NCBI RefSeq assembly: GCF_003985145.1
Contig: NZ_ML133523.1
Coordinates: 320,855-384,854 of the forward strand
DNA: 64,000 bases
Origin: Rhizobium anhuiense
GTDB lineage: Bacteria > Pseudomonadota > Alphaproteobacteria > Rhizobiales > Rhizobiaceae
Direction: 5' to 3'
Of the stretch, positions 1 to 10,534 are shown one piece after another. The position numbers and the translations under genes were made by a program. How positions within the stretch are numbered: the first letter of the stretch is position 1; the number at the start of each line of letters is the position of its first letter. The notes beneath the pieces are model-generated. The model was given only the letters and a program-made list of their open reading frames with translations. It was not told the DNA's origin and made no database searches.

Positions 1-3
1 ACA

Positions 4-16
4 CCCCCCCCCCCCC
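4..16. repeat. 13-base poly-C tract
   Basis: An uninterrupted run of 13 C residues sits at the very start of the window. No reading frame on either strand across it could be assigned to a gene. Such runs are rare in this otherwise complex sequence; it may be a slippage-prone tract or an artefact of sequence assembly. Confidence 0.6.
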
Positions 17-74
17 GCCCTCACGCTGGTACCCTGGCGGTGGATGACGGAGGGTGGGGTGGGCGGAAGGCAAT

Positions 75-108
75 TCACGCATGCGGGCTTTTCCGGCCGC
101 ATGCGTGA
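75..108 (-). terminator. Perfect inverted repeat downstream of rnhA
   Basis: Two perfect 12-base arms (75-86 and 97-108, TCACGCATGCGG and its complement) enclose a 10-base loop. The element lies 11 bases past the rnhA stop codon. It has no clear T-tract on either side, so it may terminate poorly or act mainly as an mRNA 3'-end stabiliser. Confidence 0.5.
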
Positions 109-118
109 GGCTACACCC

Positions 119-574
119 CTAAAACGAAACCGCCTTGCCCTTCTTGAACGGCTCCATGCCGCGGCGGGCGAGTTCGTCGGCGCGTTCGTTTTCGGGGTGG
201 CCGGCGTGGCCCTTGACCCAGTGCAGCGTCACCTTGTGGCGGCTGCGGGCTTCCTCAAGCGCCTGCCAGAGCTCGGCATTCTTCACCGGCTTCTTGTCCG
301 CGGTCTTCCAGCCGTTTTTCTTCCAGCCGAAAATCCACTTGGAGATGCCGTCCTTGACATAGGCGCTGTCGGTATAGAGATCGACCTCGCAAGGCGTCTT
401 CAAGGCCGATAGCGCCGAGATCGCCGCCAGCAGCTCCATGCGGTTGTTGGTCGTATCCGCCTCGCCGCCGCAAAGCTCCTTTTCGACATCGCCATAACGC
501 AGCACCGCGCCCCAGCCGCCAGGGCCGGGATTGCCGGAGCATGCGCCGTCGGTGAAGATATCGACGTGTTTCAT
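119..574 (-). CDS. rnhA: Ribonuclease HI
   Basis: This 151-residue protein cleaves the RNA strand of RNA-DNA hybrids in the cytoplasm, acting on R-loops and replication primers. It is about the usual length for bacterial RNase HI (E. coli 155). The carboxylate active site is complete: D9 in the [11 protein letters not shown] motif, E47 in NNRMEL, D69 in YTDSAYV and D133 in ERADELA. The assisting histidine is H123 in [10 protein letters not shown]. The start codon overlaps the thrB stop by four bases (ATGA), so it is probably translationally coupled as the last gene of the DUF983-SURF1-ispH-thrB-rnhA block. Confidence 0.97.
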   Translation of the reverse strand: MKHVDIFTDGACSGNPGPGGWGAVLRYGDVEKELCGGEADTTNNRMELLAAISALSALKTPCEVDLYTDSAYVKDGISKWIFGWKKNGWKTADKKPVKNAELWQALEEARSRHKVTLHWVKGHAGHPENERADELARRGMEPFKKGKAVSF

Positions 575-1536
575 AGGCTCAATCCGTATTCGGCCGGCGA
601 GCTGATCTGGCGGTGGAAGCGCAGCTTGCGGAGATATTCGAGCGGGTCCTTCTTGGTGACCATGGCGCCTTCGGGCGTCGTCAGCCAGTCATAGAGCCTG
701 GTCAGGAAGAAGCGCAGCGCCGAGCCGCGCGACAGCACCGGCAAGGCAGCTATCTCGGCCTCGCTCAGCGGCCGGACGCTCTGGTAGCCCGCAAGCATCG
801 CCGTGCCCTTGGTGATGTTATAGGCGCCATCCTTCTCGAAGCACCAGGCATTCAGGCAGATCGAGACGTCATAGGCGAGCAGGTCGTTGCAGGCGAAATA
901 GAAATCGATCAGGCCGGAGAGCTCATCGCCGAGGAAAAAGACGTTATCGGGAAAGAGGTCGGCATGGATGACGCCGGCAGGCAGGCTCTGCGGCCAGTGT
1001 GCGGAGAGAAAGTCGAGTTCGCTGCGGATCTCGGTCTGCAGGCCGGGCTCGACCTCGTCGGCGCGCGCCTCGGATTTCTCCCAGAGCCCCCGCCAGCCGT
1101 CGATCGACAGCGCATTCGCCCGCTTCAGCTCGAAACCATCGCCGGCCACATGCATTTCGGCCAGCGCCCGGCCGACCTCGCGGCAGTGCTTGGCCTCCGG
1201 TTTTCTCAGCCACATGCCTTCGAGGAAGGAGATCAGCGCAGCCGGACGGCCGGACAGCGAGCCGAGCAGCGCGCCGTCGCGGCGCGGCAGCGGCAGTGGG
1301 CAGGACAGACCGCGGGCGGAGAGATGCTGCATCAGGCCGAGGAAGAAAGGCAGGTCGGTCTTTTCCACGCGCTTTTCATAGAGCGTCAGGATCAGCGGGT
1401 CCTTGGAAGTGTGAAGCAGGAAGTTGGAGTTTTCGACGCCTTCGGCGATGCCCTTGTAGGATAGCAGCGTGCCTGCGTCATATTCCGTCAGGAACCATTT
1501 CAGATCGTCTTCGGCGATATCGGTATAGACTGCCAA
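571..1536 (-). CDS. thrB: Homoserine kinase (APH/choline-kinase fold type)
   Basis: This 321-residue enzyme is predicted to phosphorylate L-homoserine for threonine synthesis. It belongs to the ThrB type with an aminoglycoside-phosphotransferase fold, not the GHMP type of E. coli. The catalytic loop HADLFPDN (H191, D193, D197, N198) and the metal-binding D211 of IDFYF are visible. The initiating codon is TTG at 1536, chosen because the N-terminus [16 protein letters not shown] matches rhizobial ThrB as I recall it; the ribosome-binding site is weak. It overlaps rnhA by four bases at its 3' end and lies 71 bases downstream of ispH. Confidence 0.93.
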   Translation of the reverse strand: MAVYTDIAEDDLKWFLTEYDAGTLLSYKGIAEGVENSNFLLHTSKDPLILTLYEKRVEKTDLPFFLGLMQHLSARGLSCPLPLPRRDGALLGSLSGRPAALISFLEGMWLRKPEAKHCREVGRALAEMHVAGDGFELKRANALSIDGWRGLWEKSEARADEVEPGLQTEIRSELDFLSAHWPQSLPAGVIHADLFPDNVFFLGDELSGLIDFYFACNDLLAYDVSICLNAWCFEKDGAYNITKGTAMLAGYQSVRPLSEAEIAALPVLSRGSALRFFLTRLYDWLTTPEGAMVTKKDPLEYLRKLRFHRQISSPAEYGLSL

Positions 1537-1607
1537 GTGAGGTCTCGTCTTTGCATTGTTGATATTGGATTGCCCGACCGACTGGCCGGGCTGCGATAAG
1601 GCTCGAT

Positions 1608-2609
1608 CTAGCCGTTGACGAAGGCCATGTCGGCCGTCGTCAGCTCGATGTTGCGCAGTTCGCGGTTGACGAGGAAATGTTCGTTTTCCTGTACCGTCTC
1701 GGCAAGTTCGACACGGGCGTCGAAGCGGGCGCGGAAGGCCTCGATGATCTCGTTGACGATGACCTCCGGGGCGGAGGCGCCGGCGGAAAGGCCGAGCGTC
1801 GAGATCGCGCCGATCTCATCCCAGTCGAGCTCGGCGGCGCGCTGCACGAGGATCGATTTCTTCGCCCCTGCCCTGAGCGCCACTTCGACGAGGCGTTTGG
1901 AATTGGACGAATTCGGGGCGCCGACGATGATGAAGAGATCGCAGCCGGGGGCCGCCTGCTTCACCACTTCCTGGCGGTTGGTCGTCGCATAACAGATCGA
2001 ATCGGCCGCCGGCGCCGTCAGGTTCGGGAAGCGCTCATGCAGGCGGGTGATGACGCCGGCCGTATCGTCGACCGACAGCGTCGTCTGGGTGACATAGCCG
2101 AGATTGTCGGGATCGGCAGGCGTATAGGCGTCGGCATCCTCGATCGTCTCGATCAGCGACACCGAGCCCTCCGGCAGTTGCCCCATCGTGCCGATCACCT
2201 CGGGATGGCCGGCATGGCCGATCAGGACGACATGGCGGCCGAGGCGATTGTGGCGCATCGCCTGCTTGTGGACCTTGGAGACCAGCGGGCAGGTGGCGTC
2301 GAGATAGAAGAGGTTGCGGCTTGTCGCATCCTCGGGCACGGATTTCGGCACGCCATGGGCGGAGAAGACCACCGGCTGGGCGCGATGTTCGGCCGGGATT
2401 TCGTCCAGTTCCTCGACGAAGACGGCGCCCTTGGCCTCCAGCCCTTCGACCACATAACGATTGTGGACGATCTCGTGACGCACATAGACCGGCGCGCCAT
2501 AGGATTTCAGCGCCAGCACGACGATCTGGATGGCGCGGTCGACGCCGGCGCAGAAGCCGCGCGGGCCGCAGAGCCTGATCGTCAAAGGAGGTTTCGCCGC
2601 AATATTCAT
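1608..2609 (-). CDS. ispH: 4-hydroxy-3-methylbut-2-enyl diphosphate reductase
   Basis: IspH (LytB) catalyses the last step of the methylerythritol phosphate pathway, reducing HMBPP to IPP and DMAPP with a [4Fe-4S] cluster. The three cluster cysteines are seen in [13 protein letters not shown], in DATCPLV and in [11 protein letters not shown]. Conserved histidines occur in RHEIVHN and GHAGHPEV, and the [11 protein letters not shown] segment matches the substrate pocket. The ATG at 2609 is chosen over one ten codons upstream because the family begins just before the first cysteine motif. The length of 333 residues is normal. The first enzyme of the same pathway, dxs, is at 54664 in this window. 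Confidence 0.96.
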   Translation of the reverse strand: MNIAAKPPLTIRLCGPRGFCAGVDRAIQIVVLALKSYGAPVYVRHEIVHNRYVVEGLEAKGAVFVEELDEIPAEHRAQPVVFSAHGVPKSVPEDATSRNLFYLDATCPLVSKVHKQAMRHNRLGRHVVLIGHAGHPEVIGTMGQLPEGSVSLIETIEDADAYTPADPDNLGYVTQTTLSVDDTAGVITRLHERFPNLTAPAADSICYATTNRQEVVKQAAPGCDLFIIVGAPNSSNSKRLVEVALRAGAKKSILVQRAAELDWDEIGAISTLGLSAGASAPEVIVNEIIEAFRARFDARVELAETVQENEHFLVNRELRNIELTTADMAFVNG

Positions 2610-2686
2610 GTCTGTTCCGTCAAGAATTCCGTCCCGCATGGGAATAAGGGACCTCTAGCCCAATATGGCCAGGAATTGAAGCAATA

Positions 2687-3442
2687 CTATTGCGGGGGTG
2701 CCTTGCTCCCCTTGCGGAACCAGGAAATCGCCACCACGATGATGAGCACGGCGGCAAGCCCGTACCAGGTGAAGGCATATTGCAGATGGTCGTTCGGCAG
2801 GTCGACCTGGGTGACGCCGCCGATCGGCAGGCCGGCCGGATTCGGGGTGGAATCGGCATCGACGAAAAAGGGAATGACGCGGGCCTTGTCCAGCCCGACG
2901 CTCTCCGCCATGACGTCGAGATCCTTCCAATAGAAGATGTTCTTGGCGATGTCGTTGTCGGGCACCACCCAGGACGGTTTGCCGGGAAGCTTTTGGCGCG
3001 CCAGGCCGGTGACGGTCTGCTGATCCGTCAACTGTCCCTGCATACGCATCTCCGGCTCCTTGTTCTCGAAGGGAACGAAGCCGCGATTGACGAAGAGCGC
3101 GCGCCCGTCGGCAAGCTCCAGCGGGGTATAGATGTAATAGCCGGTCTGGCCGCGCCAGGTGGCGAAGAAGTGCCGCTCCTTGTTGTTGATATAGCGGCCG
3201 GTGGCGGTGACCTTGCGGTATTCGATGTCGCCACTTGCAGCCGCCATCGTCTCGATATCGGCCAGCGGCACGGGTGCTGCAACCTGCCGTTCGGCGATAT
3301 CGGCAAGCAGGCCCTCCTTCCAATGGAGGCGTTCCACCTGCCAGGTGCCGAGCGAAATCAGGATGGCAAGCGCGATCAGCACCAGGATGCCGGTTGCCAC
3401 AGGCAGCCGGCGGCGCGGGGCGGCATGGTCGATATCAATCAC
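2687..3442 (-). CDS. SURF1 family cytochrome oxidase biogenesis protein
   Basis: This 251-residue protein has the SURF1 layout: a short N-terminus, a first transmembrane helix (about residues 16-34, ending in the LGTWQVERLHWK signature), a periplasmic domain with GRYINNKE and LFVNRGFVP, and a second helix (about 221-241) followed by a basic tail. SURF1 proteins assist heme a insertion into cytochrome oxidase subunit I, which fits the oxidase operon just upstream. The start is GTG at 3442, preceded by GAAGGA. It overlaps the DUF983 stop by eight bases, implying coupled translation. Confidence 0.93.
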   Translation of the reverse strand: MIDIDHAAPRRRLPVATGILVLIALAILISLGTWQVERLHWKEGLLADIAERQVAAPVPLADIETMAAASGDIEYRKVTATGRYINNKERHFFATWRGQTGYYIYTPLELADGRALFVNRGFVPFENKEPEMRMQGQLTDQQTVTGLARQKLPGKPSWVVPDNDIAKNIFYWKDLDVMAESVGLDKARVIPFFVDADSTPNPAGLPIGGVTQVDLPNDHLQYAFTWYGLAAVLIIVVAISWFRKGSKAPPQ

Positions 3443-3815
3443 TCAGGCGTCCTTCGCGGGCATTATGACGGTATTGCATGGCGATCAGGATGCCCTTGAA
3501 CCAGCGCAGTGTCATGAGCGACAGGATGATCGTCAGCGGGCCGAAGAGCATGATATGCACCCAGATCGGCGGCCCGTAATTCACCTGCAGCCACAGCACC
3601 ATGCCGATGATGATGAAGCCGACGATGAGGATGACGAAGACGGCCGGGCCGTCACCGGAATCGGCGAAGGAATAATCGAGGCCGCAGGCGGCGCAGCGCG
3701 GCTTCAGGGCCAACAGGCCATCGAACAGCTTGCCCTCGCCGCAGCGCGGGCAGCAGCCCTTGATGCCGGTTTTCACCGGATCGACGGGGGGAAAATGGGC
3801 GCTGTCCTCGTTCAT
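3435..3815 (-). CDS. DUF983 zinc-ribbon membrane protein
   Basis: This 126-residue protein has two CxxC pairs (CCPRCGEG and CAACGLDY) that form a likely zinc ribbon, followed by two hydrophobic segments (about residues 58-76 and 85-105). This is the DUF983 family, often found beside cytochrome oxidase genes in alphaproteobacteria. Its biochemical role is not established; an assembly role is inferred from context. The ATG at 3815 is preceded by AAAGGA and gives the cleanest start; an in-frame upstream extension of 20 codons is basic and unlikely. It heads the block that continues with SURF1 and ispH. Confidence 0.88.
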   Translation of the reverse strand: MNEDSAHFPPVDPVKTGIKGCCPRCGEGKLFDGLLALKPRCAACGLDYSFADSGDGPAVFVILIVGFIIIGMVLWLQVNYGPPIWVHIMLFGPLTIILSLMTLRWFKGILIAMQYRHNAREGRLSD

Positions 3816-3949
3816 GCCATTCCTTTGCGTAACCTTGCGGCCGCGGCTTTTTCGACGCTGCCTTAACTCTCCCATAAATTATTCGCAGGACGAAGGGAAA
3901 TGCCTGCGCTTTTTCGCCTCAGCGATTCGCGCCAAACAGAAGAAGACTG

Positions 3950-4591
3950 ATGACTAACGATAGCCACTCCGCACAGATCATCATCCTGAACGGTGCGCCG
4001 CGCAGCGGAAAATCCAGCATTGCGCACGCAGTCCAGGAACATTTCGAGGGGCCGTGGATCAACCTCGGCGTCGACGGCTACAATGCCATGACGCCGAAGC
4101 GCTATCTGCCGGGCATCGGCCTCAGGCCGGGCGGCGAACGGCCGGATCTTGAGGAACTGGTGCCGTTCCTCTATGCCGCCCTTTACGAGTCGATCGCCAT
4201 CCATGCCGGGTTCGGCCTCAATGTCATCGCCGATCTCGGCCACCATGACAGCTATACCAAGCCGCTCGGCATTCTTGCCGATTGCGCCCGGCGACTGGAG
4301 GATTTTCCCGTGCTGTTCGTCGGCGTGCGCTGTCCGATCGAGACAATCATGCAGCGGCGCGAAACTGCCCAGGAAGGGCGCGAGACGCTTTATCTCAGGG
4401 CCACGGAGGAAGTGCCCATTCCAGAACCAGTGCAACGCTGGCAGGACGAGGTGCATCGGCCCGGCATCTACGATATGGAGGTCGATACGTCAGTGCTGAC
4501 ACCGCTCGAATGCGCCGAGGCGATCCGCCATCAGCTGGATCTCGGCATTCCCGAACCTTCGGCCTTCGAACGGATCGCCGGGGCGCGCTGA
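3950..4591 (+). CDS. Chloramphenicol phosphotransferase-like P-loop kinase
   Basis: This 213-residue protein begins with a Walker A motif (GAPRSGKSS, residues 15-23) and has an LGVDGYNAM segment. That segment corresponds to the region of Streptomyces chloramphenicol 3-O-phosphotransferase containing the catalytic aspartate, here D42. A basic lid-like segment (CPIETIMQRRETAQEGR) and a C-terminal helix follow. The family assignment is good, but the substrate is unknown and chloramphenicol resistance should not be assumed. It sits alone on the plus strand between the DUF983 block and the ctaE terminator, so it interrupts what is often a continuous oxidase gene cluster. Confidence 0.82.
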   Translation: MTNDSHSAQIIILNGAPRSGKSSIAHAVQEHFEGPWINLGVDGYNAMTPKRYLPGIGLRPGGERPDLEELVPFLYAALYESIAIHAGFGLNVIADLGHHDSYTKPLGILADCARRLEDFPVLFVGVRCPIETIMQRRETAQEGRETLYLRATEEVPIPEPVQRWQDEVHRPGIYDMEVDTSVLTPLECAEAIRHQLDLGIPEPSAFERIAGAR

Positions 4592-4650
4592 GGCGATGGA
4601 GAGCGGGCACGGAGCCCTTACCTCGGTCGCAGAGATTGCCGGCGGCGGCC

Positions 4651-4790
4651 TCTCATCCGGCTGCCGCCACCTTCTCCCCGCTCGCGGGGCGAAGGGGATA
4701 CGCCGCACCCCTCCGTTCCCCACAGGCCCTCTCGCGGGGCACGTCCCCTCTCCCCGTCAGAACGGGGAGAGGGTTAGGGTGAGGGGCCGC
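4651..4790. repeat. RIME-like intergenic repeat, copy 1 of 4
   Basis: This roughly 140-base element starts with CTCATCCGGCTGCCGCCACC and ends with GGTTAGGGTGAGGGGCCGCC. Inside are GC-rich inverted segments such as CTCTCCCCGT and ACGGGGAGAG. The same end motifs and core recur at 21040-21210, 28981-29155 and 56611-56727. The pattern resembles the Rhizobium-specific intergenic mosaic elements described in rhizobia; exact family membership was not checked. It lies between the phosphotransferase-like gene and the ctaE terminator. Confidence 0.8.
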
Positions 4791-4846
4791 CATTGGCGCG
4801 AACAGTCGTGACCGAGGTCGAGTAAACCGACACCCACCAACAAAAA

Positions 4847-4873
4847 AAAAGGCGGGCACCGGGCCCGCCTTTT
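4847..4873 (-). terminator. Intrinsic terminator of the cytochrome oxidase operon
   Basis: A perfect 11-base-pair stem (AAAAGGCGGGC at 4847-4857 paired with 4863-4873) has a 5-base loop. On the minus strand it is followed by a run of T residues (4842-4850 are all A on the plus strand). It lies 18 bases past the ctaE stop codon and is a textbook rho-independent terminator. It separates the oxidase operon from the downstream DUF983-SURF1-ispH block. The flanking A/T runs could also let it work on the plus strand. Confidence 0.93.
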
Positions 4874-4890
4874 CTCAAATATCGTTCCGA

Positions 4891-5766
4891 TCAGCCGGCG
4901 ACCGGAGCGCCCCAGCCGCCCCAGACGTAGATGCAGAAGAACAGGAACAGCCAGACGACGTCGACGAAGTGCCAGTACCAGGCGGCTGCCTCGAAGCCGA
5001 AATGCTGCTTCGGGGTGAAGTCGCCGCGCAGCGCGCGGATCAGGCAGACAGCCAAGAAGATCGTGCCGACCAGAACGTGGAAACCGTGGAAGCCGGTCGC
5101 CATGAAGAAGGTCGCGCCGTAGATCGAATTCTTGAAGTCGAAGGGCGCGTGGGCATATTCGTAAGCCTGGACGCTGGAGAAGAAGATACCAAGCAGCACC
5201 GTCAGCGTCAGGCCCTGGACCAGGCCCTTGCGGTCGTTGTGCAGCAGCGCATGGTGCGCCCAGGTGACCGTCGTGCCCGAGAGCAGCAGAATGACCGTGT
5301 TGTAGATCGGCAGGTGCCAGGGATCGAGGACCTCGATGCCCTTCGGCGGCCAGACGCCACCGGTGTAAAGCAGGCGCGAGGCCTGGATCGCTTCGTTCGG
5401 ATAGAGGCTGGCGTCGAAATAGGCCCAGAACCAGGCAACGAAGAACATCACTTCCGAAGCGATGAACATGATCATGCCGTAGCGCAGGTGCAGCGAGACG
5501 ACGCGGGTGTGGGCGCCATCATGGGCTTCCTTCACCGTATCGGCCCACCAGCCGTACATGACATAGATGACCAGCGCGAAGCCGATATAGAAAAGCCAGG
5601 GATTGGCAAGCTCCGCGCCGGCGACCTTGAACGAACCGCCGTTCAGGTAGCGCATGTAGCAGACGCCGCCGATCGCCATGATGAAGGCGCCGAGCGAGGC
5701 GAGAATCGGCCACGGGCTCGGATCGATGATGTGATAGTCGTGATTCTTCTGGTGAGCATCGGCCAT
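4891..5766 (-). CDS. ctaE: Cytochrome c oxidase subunit III (aa3 type)
   Basis: This 291-residue inner-membrane subunit III has seven predicted helices. Signatures include YDYHIIDPSPWP-like N-terminal residues (HIIDPSPWP), the EVMFFVAWFWAYFDASLYP segment with its conserved glutamate, GFHGFHV and the C-terminal AAWYWHFVDVVWLFLF. Subunit III stabilises turnover of the proton-pumping oxidase. It is the last gene of the operon, 61 bases downstream of ctaG and just before a strong terminator. The length is usual for alphaproteobacteria. Confidence 0.97.
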   Translation of the reverse strand: MADAHQKNHDYHIIDPSPWPILASLGAFIMAIGGVCYMRYLNGGSFKVAGAELANPWLFYIGFALVIYVMYGWWADTVKEAHDGAHTRVVSLHLRYGMIMFIASEVMFFVAWFWAYFDASLYPNEAIQASRLLYTGGVWPPKGIEVLDPWHLPIYNTVILLLSGTTVTWAHHALLHNDRKGLVQGLTLTVLLGIFFSSVQAYEYAHAPFDFKNSIYGATFFMATGFHGFHVLVGTIFLAVCLIRALRGDFTPKQHFGFEAAAWYWHFVDVVWLFLFFCIYVWGGWGAPVAG

Positions 5767-5827
5767 GTAGCTATCCCCGGATGTCTTCCTTCACTCCGCT
5801 CCCGGCATAGCCGGAAACGAGCCTTGA

Positions 5828-6436
5828 TCAAAGTTTCTTTTCAATCTTCTCCGCTCCACCCTCATTCGAAGCCACCGGCTTCGGACCCTCTTTCGGGTAG
5901 AACGTATATGACAGCGTCACCGTATGGATGTTCTTGGATTCCACCGCCTTGACGATGTCAGGATCGATGTAGAACACCACCGGCATGTCGAGCTTCTCGC
6001 CCGGCTTCAGGTCCGTTTCCGTAAAGCAGAAACATTGCACCTTGTTGAAATAGACGCCCGCCTCGCCCGGGGTGACGTTGAACACCGCCTGGCCGCGCTG
6101 GGTTTCGTTCGAGCGATTCTCGGCGGTGAAATTCACCTGAATGGTCTCGCCGATCTTCGGATTGACCTCACGCTCGACCGGTTTGAAGTCCCACTGCAGG
6201 CCGGGCGCGACATTGGCGTCGAAGGTGACGCGCATGGTGCGGTCGAGCACGACGCTCGACGCCTGGTCGACGCGCTGGGTCGTGCCGTTATAACCGGTCA
6301 CCTGGCAGAAGATGCGGTAGAGCGGTACGGCGGCATAGCTCATCGCCCCCATGCCGAAGACGAAGCTCAGGCACATCATCACGACGGCGCCGTTGTTGCG
6401 GCCCTGCTTCTTCGGTGTACCGGCGTTTTCGCTCAT
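5828..6436 (-). CDS. ctaG: Cytochrome oxidase copper chaperone CtaG/Cox11
   Basis: This 202-residue protein delivers copper to the CuB site of subunit I. It has a single N-terminal transmembrane helix (about residues 16-38) and a periplasmic immunoglobulin-like domain. The domain contains [15 protein letters not shown], the copper-binding CFCF motif in KVQCFCFTE, and MPVVFYIDP. The ATG at 6436 overlaps the coxF stop by four bases (ATGA), so the start is well supported; upstream in-frame sequence is the coxF gene in another frame. Confidence 0.96.
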   Translation of the reverse strand: MSENAGTPKKQGRNNGAVVMMCLSFVFGMGAMSYAAVPLYRIFCQVTGYNGTTQRVDQASSVVLDRTMRVTFDANVAPGLQWDFKPVEREVNPKIGETIQVNFTAENRSNETQRGQAVFNVTPGEAGVYFNKVQCFCFTETDLKPGEKLDMPVVFYIDPDIVKAVESKNIHTVTLSYTFYPKEGPKPVASNEGGAEKIEKKL

Positions 6437-6573
6437 CCAGCCATTCCCCCGCCGATCTTCACGATGGTGATCGCGTAGAAGAGAATGACGAGGCCGGCAA
6501 GCACCAGCCCGAGGGCGACGTTGCGGTTGCGGCGCGACTTGCGCTGCGCTTCCGTCAGCTTGACCATTTCCAT
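6433..6573 (-). CDS. Small CoxF-like single-helix membrane protein
   Basis: This 46-residue protein has a basic N-terminus ([13 protein letters not shown]) and one hydrophobic helix ending in TIVKIGGGM. This matches the short CoxF-type proteins found between ctaB and ctaG in rhizobial oxidase operons. Its ATG overlaps the ctaB stop (TGATG) and its stop overlaps the ctaG start (ATGA), so it is embedded in a coupled chain. A second possible ATG lies two codons in. Its role is probably in oxidase assembly, inferred only from context. Confidence 0.85.
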   Translation of the reverse strand: MEMVKLTEAQRKSRRNRNVALGLVLAGLVILFYAITIVKIGGGMAG

Positions 6574-7538
6574 CAGAACCAACCTCCCGCATGCGAGACC
6601 AGCACCGAAGCCAGCCGGTCGATCATCAAGGCGGAGAACACGGCGAAGAGATAGAAGATCGAGAAGCCGAAGAGCTTCTTCGCCGGGATCATCTTCAGAT
6701 CGCCGTCGGGCATGCGCCAGACGGCGATGGAACAGTATATAAAGATCGCGCCGAGCGCCGCAGCGACGAAGCCGTAGCCGAGGCTCGCGAAACCGAGGAC
6801 GGTCGGCAAGACTGCGCAGATGGCGGTCAGCACCGCATAGGCGACGATCTGATGCTTGGTCACCCGCTCGCCGGCGACATTCGGCAGCATCGGCACGCCG
6901 ACGGCCTCGTAATCGCGCATCTTGAAGAGGGCAAGCGCCCAGAAATGCGCCGGCGTCCACAGGAAGATGATCATGAACAGAACGGTGCTCTCGATCGTCA
7001 CGCTGTTGGTCACGCAGGCCCAGCCGATCATCGGCGGAAAGGCGCCGGCGGCGCCGCCGATGACGATGTTCTGCGGCGTCGAGCGCTTCAGCCACATGGT
7101 GTAGATGACGGCGTAGAAGAAGATGGTGAAGGCGAGGATGCCGGCCGAGAGCCAGTTGACGGCCAGGCCGAGGATCACCACCGAAAAGCCCGAGAGCACC
7201 AGGCCGAAGGCGAGCGCTTCCGACGGCGCGATGCGGCCGGCCGGGATCGGACGGTTGGCGGTGCGGCTCATGACGGCGTCGATATCGGCGTCATACCACA
7301 TGTTCAGCGCCCCGGAGGCGCCGGCGCCGACGGCGATACAGAGAATGGCGATCAGGCCGAGGACGGGATGGATATGGCCCGGCGCCAGCACAAGACCGGC
7401 AAAGGCAGTGAAGACCACGAGCGACATCACCCGTGGCTTCAACAATTCGAAATAATCGCGCGCACTCGCTTCCGACAATTCGCCGTCCTTTGCAAGCGCC
7501 CCGTGATTGTCGATGACCGTCATCATTCCGTCCTGCAT
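6573..7538 (-). CDS. ctaB: Protoheme IX farnesyltransferase (heme O synthase)
   Basis: This 321-residue UbiA-superfamily enzyme converts protoheme to heme O, the precursor of the oxidase's heme A. The prenyl-diphosphate binding motif [19 protein letters not shown] and the second conserved segment [12 protein letters not shown] are clear, within about nine membrane helices. The mapped ATG is at 7538. Two in-frame ATGs at 7526 and 7523 are preceded by AGGACGG, so the true protein may be four or five residues shorter. It lies 52 bases downstream of ctaD and is coupled to the small coxF-like gene. Confidence 0.96.
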   Translation of the reverse strand: MQDGMMTVIDNHGALAKDGELSEASARDYFELLKPRVMSLVVFTAFAGLVLAPGHIHPVLGLIAILCIAVGAGASGALNMWYDADIDAVMSRTANRPIPAGRIAPSEALAFGLVLSGFSVVILGLAVNWLSAGILAFTIFFYAVIYTMWLKRSTPQNIVIGGAAGAFPPMIGWACVTNSVTIESTVLFMIIFLWTPAHFWALALFKMRDYEAVGVPMLPNVAGERVTKHQIVAYAVLTAICAVLPTVLGFASLGYGFVAAALGAIFIYCSIAVWRMPDGDLKMIPAKKLFGFSIFYLFAVFSALMIDRLASVLVSHAGGWF

Positions 7539-7590
7539 GTCTCAAGATCAGGACGCCGTATCGAATGCGGCGTCCTGATGTCCGCGCAAA

Positions 7591-9309
<1,719 letters not shown>

Positions 9310-10197
9310 TTACTGTGCTTCGGCAACGTCGAGGGTCTTTGCGGGACCATCGGTTGCGGCCATGAGTGTCTTGTAGGCGCCGGGCAGGTCGCTGGCGGCC
9401 GTGGTCAGCCACTGCTTATACTTGTCCTCGGAGACGACGCGGATGGCGATCGGCATGAACGCATGGTCCTTGCCGCAGAGCTCGGAACACTGGCCATAGA
9501 ACAGGCCTTCGCGCTCGGCCCTGAACCAGGTCTCGTTCAGACGGCCCGGCACGGCATCGATCTTGACGCCGAAGGACGGCATGGCGAAAGCGTGGATGAC
9601 GTCGGTCGGCGCCGAGGTCACGAGAACGCGGACCGTCTTGTTGACCGGCAGGACCAGCTCGTTATCGACGGCGAGAAGCCTGGGATAGATCGACTTGTCT
9701 TCCTTGCCGGCGCTCGCGCGGTCCTGATCCTTCAGAAGGTAGGAATCGAAAGCGAGCGGGCTTTCGCCCGAGCCTTCATATTCATAGTTCCACTGCCACT
9801 GGGTGGCGGTCGCCTTGATGGTGACGTCGGGATTTTCAGGCAGCGTCAGCTGCGCCGTCAGCAGGTTGAACGAAGGAATGGCGAGAAGAAGCAGCACCAG
9901 GACCGGCCCCACGGTCCAGGCAACCTCGATCAGCGTATTGTGGCTCGTCTTCGAGGGAACCGGGTTCGCGCTGGCGCGGAACTTGACGCAGACGACGATG
10001 AGCAGGACCAGAACGAAGAGCGTGATCGGAACGATAAACCACAGGGTATATTGTTCGAACCAGTGGATTTCCCGCATGATCGGCGTTGCCGCCGGCTGCA
10101 GCGTTGCCTGCCACGGCGTTGGCTGGTCGGCATATGTGCCGGAAGCAAAAAGCAGACAGACCAGCGTGGTCAGGGCTGCATAAGCCTTCTTCATCAC
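9310..10197 (-). CDS. ctaC: Cytochrome c oxidase subunit II
   Basis: This 295-residue subunit accepts electrons from cytochrome c through the binuclear CuA centre. It has an N-terminal signal peptide (hydrophobic to about residue 22, cut near TYADQP), two transmembrane helices (about 50-72 and 90-110) and a periplasmic cupredoxin domain. The domain contains the WQWNYEY aromatic patch and the CuA ligands H in DVIHAFAMP and FYGQCSELCGKDHAFMP. It is the first gene of the oxidase operon. Two consecutive ATGs are preceded by AAGGTG and AGGGAG. Confidence 0.97.
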   Translation of the reverse strand: MMKKAYAALTTLVCLLFASGTYADQPTPWQATLQPAATPIMREIHWFEQYTLWFIVPITLFVLVLLIVVCVKFRASANPVPSKTSHNTLIEVAWTVGPVLVLLLLAIPSFNLLTAQLTLPENPDVTIKATATQWQWNYEYEGSGESPLAFDSYLLKDQDRASAGKEDKSIYPRLLAVDNELVLPVNKTVRVLVTSAPTDVIHAFAMPSFGVKIDAVPGRLNETWFRAEREGLFYGQCSELCGKDHAFMPIAIRVVSEDKYKQWLTTAASDLPGAYKTLMAATDGPAKTLDVAEAQ

Positions 10198-10534
10198 CTT
10201 ATTATCTCCCTCGAGCGCTTGACCTGCAAAATAGAACGCAGAATCCTTGCCATCTTCAGCGCTTCAAACCACAGTTTGGCATTTGCCGCAACAGGTCAGA
10301 GCAATTGTCTATGCGGCATTTTTGCTCAAAGTGTAGGCAGCCCTGAACGGCAAAACATCCCAAGTTTTTCATCAGCATATGAAAAATCGGCTTTCCGGCC
10401 AATCCGCGCGCCGCACATTATTTCGGAAAGGTCCAATTTCCGCCGCAGTCCCCCGGTTTTCACGGGGTGGGGCTTTTCATTTTTGGTGGGCAGCTTCAAC
10501 AATAGCCGCAATGATTCGATATCCAGAGGTTTCC
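10198..10534. promoter_or_regulatory. Divergent intergenic region between ctaC and the IalB-family gene
   Basis: This 337-base region has no convincing coding sequence on either strand and must hold the promoters of the oxidase operon (minus strand) and of the IalB-family gene (plus strand). It is AT-richer around 10310-10395. I could not identify -35/-10 boxes or a known operator with confidence. Confidence 0.55.

Noticed and set aside
5802..5817. Short CCGGC-ATA-GCCGG hairpin between ctaG and ctaE
   Set aside because: Five base pairs only, with no T-run and inside a coupled operon; too weak to call a terminator.
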